A DNA stretch of 36,879 nucleotides. It comes from Pseudopyrenochaeta lycopersici. Its lineage: Eukaryota > Ascomycota > Dothideomycetes > Pleosporales > Pseudopyrenochaetaceae. This document shows, piece after piece, positions 32,018 through 36,879 of the stretch. Where the stretch lies: positions 1 to 36,879 of the forward strand of contig NHZP01000127.1 in NCBI GenBank assembly GCA_003313425.1, given 5' to 3'. Each line of letters begins with the position of its first letter. Within the stretch, counting starts at the first letter, position 1. The notes below the pieces were generated by a model, which saw only the letters and a list, made by a program, of their open reading frames with translations, was not told the DNA's origin and did not search any database. A program made the translations under genes and the position numbers.

Positions 32018-32969
32018 TTAAAGAAGAGCTCTTTTACCCCCGTATTCAAGCCTAGGAAGCTCTAAGTGGTCGCATACTTGACCCATAGATTGTATGCCCC
32101 AGAATGATTCCTTGTGTCCATCCGTGCTAGTCGCTATAGTAATGTAAGCTGCTGTCGTAAGATTGACCAAAAGTGCGGGAAGATGTTAGTGATTGTGATG
32201 GATACTCACCAATCATCCAAGGCAATCCAAAGGCGCCCTCTTCGAAGGCCGAAGAGGTAGCCTGCATCAGCTTGTCCTTCACCTCATCACTATTGCTGGT
32301 GCTTATGATCTTTTCTGCCCTTTTGTCTGACCCTACTAAGGCAGTCATAATGGTGTGCAGCTGTTCTGGTGCGGCAGGATAGATATGGTGGTTCCAGAAG
32401 TTTAGGTACAAGAGACTGATAGCACTAGGAAGTACATCAGGATATAAAATAGAAATAGCGGTTAACGCTCGTTGCATCTATGTCAGTTAGTATTTGTTGA
32501 GCGTTGGGCACGGGAGCGTACAGGACCGGTGTTCACCGGAAAACGTGAGGGTAAATCAGGCGATATGGGAATGTGTAGTAGCTTGGCCCATCGAAAGTGT
32601 TCCTTTTTGAGCCAGTCACTTTTATCTGAGCCCGTTAGAGAAGTTGATGGATGCAGCGTTATGAGTCAACGGATTGAAGTGTGCCTGCCTTGATCACCAC
32701 GCGGAAAAGGCTTACTCACTCTTGATCTGCAATGGTGGCTTGTTGTTGCACATCTTCAGAAGCTCGCCAAGCAAGATGGGCGTATACGTAATGTCGCATC
32801 GCTTGAAGGCGGGAGTGTTCTGTCCCAGTCAGACTGTAATAGAGATCCGGCTACGATGTGAGGACAATAAGTCCACGACTCTTGCTGTACTTACTCGGAG
32901 GAGATGGAACGCCATGTAGCAGAAAGGACTCCCGATATCGACGAACAGGGTGATCTTAGGATTGGCCAT
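32018..32969 (-). CDS. kappa-class glutathione S-transferase (DsbA-like), five exons
   Basis: Exons 32895-32969, 32720-32819, 32522-32625, 32210-32477 and 32018-32133 join in phase to 220 residues, the normal length for the family. Introns are 75, 94, 44 and 76 bp with GTAAGT, GTGAGT, GTACGC and GTGAGT donors; CTGAC or CTAAC branch-like sites precede the acceptors. The protein starts ANPKITLFVDIGSPFCYMAF: the active-site Ser-Pro of kappa GSTs is Ser14-Pro15. It continues with YTPILLGELLKMCNNKPP, the DWLKKEHFRWAKLLHIP helix, RALTAISILYPD, FEEGAFGLPWMIA (the cis-Pro region that binds glutathione) and ESFWGIQSMGQVCDHLEL at the end. The family conjugates or transfers glutathione, in fungi probably in peroxisome or mitochondrion, or acts like 2-hydroxychromene-2-carboxylate isomerase. 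No damage is seen, and a pyrimidine-rich leader precedes the ATG. The gene is intact and solitary. Confidence 0.9.
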
Positions 32970-33866
32970 AGCACAGAGACTGCTCTTGAACAGTAGAAAG
33001 TGAAAGAGAGTACGGCCCCTCCACTGCGTATATGAAGGTATGATGCCCTTCCAATGGTAAGCGCAAGCATGACCAGCATATATATGTGGATATATATGAA
33101 TAAATTATATGCGTCATAGACATGGTATCATCACTTATCGACGGAGTGCTTTGCTTCAGACGAAATACAAAGCCATCTAATTCATTGATCATTCAAGGAC
33201 TTAGCGTTGACTGGATTTGGCGCGGGCAGGAGCCGATATATTCTAGCTGTGCCACGAATGTAGACAGTCTAAGAAGATTCGAGATTCTGGAGCGTATCTC
33301 GAAGACCATGTCGGCTTCAATTGATCAACCGCTATAATTTTAACGCATTATTTCGTTTTGGATCCTTCGAAGCATAAATAAAAGCCACTAACAGCAATTT
33401 TCTTTAGTGGGAACCGTACGCCGCCTGAACCTCTAATAGTACACTGTACGAGAAGCTTAGACTGACGGTCATAGGCTCGGCTCGCGAAGGTGTTGACAGG
33501 ACTGCTTACGCTGGCGTATTCTGCGTTAGTCAGTTATGCTATCCTTAACGTGTTCAATTACCACATCGGCCACACCCACTAAAGCGAATGCAGCTAAACG
33601 ACAATTACTCAGCGACCGCACAGTGGGTCGATATAACATTTTATGATAAGCTGCTTTATTGCTGTCTACATTGAGTTCTATTATGTCCGGGTATGTAACA
33701 CTTACCACACGTCGGAGGTGCTCGCAGGCATGAGCGAGCAGCCTCACTGTTATTACCCGCTTGGACAGCTATATTAGCTACAGGCAACTAACTTACGACC
33801 TTGTTCAGCCCGTAGTACGCCATCTGTAGCAATATAGTTGTCAGATTACACAAGTGCTGTAAGGCC
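32970..33866. other. promoter side of the GST gene, otherwise empty
   Basis: The first 60 bases upstream of the GST start are pyrimidine-rich on the coding strand, as is common for fungal promoters. A short alternating TATATA-rich stretch lies near 33080-33100. The other frames (33122-33337 and 33526-33747) show no recognisable features. Confidence 0.4.
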
Positions 33867-34050
33867 TGTTAGATATAAAAGATAAACTCAGAAGTACCGC
33901 ACAGGATAAAAAGGATCGATACTACGATCTTCGGAACCTCCGGAAGCACCGCAGCCATAGAAAGGAGGCGAGACAACACACAATCAATCCATCACGGGTC
34001 ATCATCAAAAATTCATCAAAGGTCAAGCCAAATAGTCCTTGAAGCTGACA
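33867..34050 (+). mobile_element. solo LTR, copy 4 (diverged)
   Basis: Starts TGTTAGATATAAAAGATAAA and contains ACTCAGAAGTACCGCA and TTCGGAACCTCCGGAAGCAC in the same order as the other copies, with the ATCATCAAAAATTCATCA region towards the end. I place the right end at AGCTGACA (34050), but the last 40 bp are much changed. No target duplication is evident. It is the most diverged of the four copies and therefore probably the oldest. Confidence 0.7.
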
Positions 34051-34593
34051 ATAGTATTTACCCTTGTCCTTCCTGTCTAGGGTGATGGTTAAGAGCCCGT
34101 AGCTTAGTAGTCTTATTTGCGGAGATTGTTGCTAAGCTTGCAGCTAATTGACATCCTTTGACAAACTGGGCGACAACTATGGTACTAGCGCTTCTTAAAT
34201 ACCGACGAATAACGAGAAAGACGCTGACACGTCAGTTTTCAGTATCCATCGAAACACGAATGAGCTATACGTTCAGATACAGCCCAAGACAGGCATACAG
34301 TAGGGCATCGTAGCACGCGGAGAGACTATCAGGCATAATGCAGCCAAGTAAGCTCTCACCACGTATAGGCCTTCGCTTTGAAGTCCATAGTCCGTAGGTA
34401 CTGCTAGCTCAGCTTGAATCCCGAGAAAAATCCCAGTTCGACGCCCAATTCGCCAACGGTTTCACGACTTCTCACTTTGCAGAAATGAGTAATTATCGCT
34501 AGGCCAGTCATGTTCATATTAGTGCCATGGAGTCGACAGATGAATTGCCCCTACACTTCGTGACAGACTTGCCAACAAGCAATCACTATCAAC
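34051..34593. other. intergenic between LTR and hAT2
   Basis: No gene recognised. The outer terminus of hAT2 may lie in the last part of this stretch; I could not identify its terminal repeat because the other end is outside the window. Confidence 0.4.
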
Positions 34594-34711
34594 TTGATTG
34601 ATTGAATTGATTGGTTAAACCAATCAATTCAAATCAACTCGGAGCTCCCGTGTTAACCAATCAAATCAAATTAAAGCTGTCAATTTGATTGAATTGATTA
34701 GTTAATTGGTT
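34594..34711. repeat. hAT2 subterminal inverted repeats
   Basis: Two adjacent near-palindromes built from the same words: TTGATTGAATTGATTGGTT facing AACCAATCAATTCAAATCAA at 34598-34637, and AACCAATCAAATCAAATT facing AATTTGATTGAATTGATT and ending in AATTGGTT at about 34654-34711. They could form hairpins and probably act as transposase-binding sites, as the TATCGATA arrays do in hAT1. Confidence 0.75.
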
Positions 34712-34921
34712 TAGTGTGTGCACGTCTTTGAGGTTTTTGTGATAGGTGGGAAGCTGATCCCGTGATACTTTCTTGGTGTTGCAGGTAGCTTAAGATCTAG
34801 CCCAAACTTACTAATATACTAACTTATTTGGGCTATCTCATATTGACGCGCCCTTTGTTGATGCTCAACAGCCATCTATACCAGCTGTATTGTCGCGTTT
34901 TTAAGCGTTTTATTGTCTAAG

Positions 34922-36879
34922 ATGGCGCCTAAACGTCGTCTCCAATCAAGTAATTCAACGAGTAAACGTACCAGAGTTGCCGCGCGCGGTGCTGGCCCTT
35001 CTACATCGCCGCCTACATCAACGCCTACATCGCCTCCTACATCGCTGCGCCGATCACCTCGGAGAGCCTTGGCTGCCGCAAGCCAGGCCACCTGTTCGCA
35101 GCGCCCAGAGCCAACGTTTGAGTTGCAGTTTTTGGAGTCGCAGCCCGAGGCAGAGATCGCGCCGCCCGCTGAGGGCAGTGGTGCTGGCACTATAGCTATA
35201 ACTGAGGATGGAGATAGCAATGAGATGATCTCTACGGTTGATGATTTTGAAGGCATCAAATGGGAGCGCCTGCGTGGATATATTAAGCCTCTAGCAACTC
35301 AGCGACGCAAGAAAAGCTGGATATTCAAGCATGGCTATCGCGTTGCTGAGCTTAAAGATCCATCTCAACTATGGTTTGTATGCAAGTACTGCCATCTCCA
35401 CAAGCGTATTGACGCTGGCCGCAGCGGTATGTTCAATGTTACAAAGGCTACTTCGTCGGCAGCGTCCCATCTCAAGCAGCGTACGCCTGGCCATAACCTC
35501 ACAGAAGATGGCGTTCGCGAGCCTACAAGAGCTTCTGGGCAACGCTCATTGCGGCAAGCATTTGAAGCTGGTGTTGCAATAGATCAAGATGTTGCTAACG
35601 CAATGGGAAACTTCAACGTACAGCACTTCCGGCGCGCAGTTATCCTATGGCTCGTTGAGAATAATCACCCACTTCGTGAGTTGGAGACACCAGCTTTCCG
35701 CGAGATGATGACAGCTATCAACCCAGAAGCTGAGAGGTCGTTGTGGGCGAGTCGTACGAGCGCCGCTGCCTTTGTAATGAGGCTGTTCCGGCACTTAAAG
35801 CCTCAAGTTGTCACGGCCCTATCCACTGCAATAAGCAAAATTCATATAAGCTTCGACGGCTGGACGACTAAAGGAGGCAAACGTGGCTTTTTGGAGTGGT
35901 TGCCCACTTTGCTGATAACTCCGGCACTATACGAGACCTGCCCATCGCTCTCCCACAGCTCGCGCGCGCCCATACAGGCGAAGCAATCGCTCAAGCTGTG
36001 ACTCAAACGCTTGAAGCTTACAGTATAACTCGTAGTCAATTAGGCTACTTTGTACTTGATAACGCTAAGAACAACGACGCCGCAATCGCTATAATTGCTA
36101 GTAACTACACCTTTGAGCTAGCGCACCGGCGCCTGCGCTGTAGCTGCCATACACTTAACCTCGTCGGACAAAAGCTTATGTTTGGCACCAACAAAGACGC
36201 CTACGAGAACGCTGAGGAGCACTATACTCAAGAGGAGCAGTACATGCAGGAGTGGCGCAAAAACGGGCCTTTAGAAGTGTTAATAGATGTAATTAACTAC
36301 ATCAAAACACCGCAACAATATAAACTCTTCCGCGAGTGCCAAGAGCGCGCAAATACTAGGCTCGCTGCTGACGAACGCACCTATATACTTGAGCCAGTCA
36401 AGCCAGTTGTCACTCGTTGGAACTCATATTGCGCAGCTTTTGCGCGCGCTATAAAGCTTCAAGCTGCGTTTAGTTTATACGCTGAGCACCACATTAGCAA
36501 GATCGCGACTGCTGATACTCTCGCTGAACGGCCCACACTAAGCCACCAGATGCTCCAAGTTGGATGAGATCAACTGGGCTACAAGCTGCCGACTGGATCA
36601 CAATTACAGAGTATCAAGACTGCTTAGAGCCGCTAAAGCTTGCTACTAAGCGCCTTGAAGGGCGCGGTAAAGCTAGCAAATTTGGCGCTATATATGAGAT
36701 TATACCGGTGTTTGAATTCGTGTTAAAGCAACTCGAAGCGCGCAAAACCTATCTATCGCAGGTTAACTTTGCCTCCCATCGTGAGGCTCCTGAAGATCAC
36801 CTCCTCGTCAATATAAACGCAGCTTGGAGCAAAGCTAACGACTATTACTCAAAGCTTGACGACTCACCCTGCTTACTAC
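34922..36879 (+). pseudogene. hAT transposase (hAT2), two frameshifts, C-terminus outside window
   Basis: Start MAPKRRLQSS at 34922. The N-terminus is basic with a Thr/Pro/Ser repeat (residues 28-41) encoded by 9-bp CCTACATCG-like units at about 35001-35046. A BED-type zinc finger follows (Trp133, Cys154, Cys157, His183, His191). The core shows HISFDGWTTKGGKRGF (first catalytic-type Asp), YFVLDNAKNNDAA (second Asp), RCSCHTLNLVGQKLMFG and PVVTRWNSY; later come GLQAADWITITEYQ, KRLEGRGKASKFGAIYEIIP and WSKANDYYSKLDD near the window end. The frame changes at about 35890, where a run of five T would need six, and again at about 36560 before WMRST. Both are single-base events with otherwise well-conserved protein on either side, so the copy is young, or one shift is a homopolymer error. 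The dimerisation domain lies beyond 36879. Confidence 0.8.

Larger units (their letters stand above)
34594..36879 (+). mobile_element. hAT transposon 2, 5' part (runs off the window)
   Basis: A second hAT element, unrelated in sequence to hAT1. The left boundary is set at the first visible subterminal inverted repeat and is approximate. The element's transposase gene starts at 34922 and continues past the window end, so the right terminal repeat and the target duplication cannot be checked. Confidence 0.7.

Noticed and set aside
17159..32969. Secondary-metabolite or detoxification cluster (MFS pump plus GST)
   Set aside because: The two genes are 13 kb apart, separated by unrelated genes and repeats, and no polyketide synthase, peptide synthetase, terpene synthase, P450 or cluster regulator is present.

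Overview
The window looks like a gene-poor, repeat-invaded stretch of a filamentous ascomycete genome (Pezizomycotina; Dothideomycetes is my best guess). Genes are broken by short introns of about 45-95 bp with GTRNGT donors and CTAAC/CTGAC-like branch points just before the acceptor. The recognisable families (DUF7492-type secreted protein, 2EXR/DUF7730-type F-box-like proteins, 14-spanner MFS pump, kappa-class GST, hAT and Tad-like LINE elements) are typical of such fungi. There is no sign of prokaryotic operons, CRISPR, rRNA or tRNA.

Left part (1-6100): about 2 kb without a convincing gene, then a duplicated block A1 with a MITE-like element (B1). Next come a decayed LINE tail ending in a hairpin and a (TG)17 tract, a 9-bp tandem repeat, and a clearly dead DUF7492/LPMO-like secreted protein gene with five frame changes.

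Middle-left (6100-13600): an apparently intact nucleoside 2-deoxyribosyltransferase-like gene, a solo LTR, and two convergent 2EXR/DUF7730-like genes. About 3 kb of mostly empty sequence follows.

Centre (13600-19100): an inverted solo LTR and an orphan coding-like stretch. Then comes a nearly complete hAT transposon (hAT1, about 2.83 kb) with palindromic TATCGATA-rich ends. It abuts the 3' end of a four-exon MFS drug-efflux gene and supplies that gene's last codons and stop.

Right (19100-36879): a divergent pair of unrecognised multi-exon genes, another unrecognised gene, a solo LTR, and a second copy of the duplicated block (B2-A2-B3). These are followed by a 5'-incomplete DUF7730-like gene and an intact five-exon kappa-class glutathione S-transferase that no single ORF reveals. 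A fourth LTR and the 5' part of a second, unrelated hAT transposon (hAT2) with two frameshifts run off the window end.

I see no biosynthetic cluster or defence system linking the genes. The MFS pump and the GST could both serve detoxification, but they lie 13 kb apart with repeats between them. The most unusual points are the hAT1/MFS junction without a target-site duplication, the composite A/B repeat, the solo-LTR family with recognisable 5-bp target duplications, and the unrecognised divergent gene pair.
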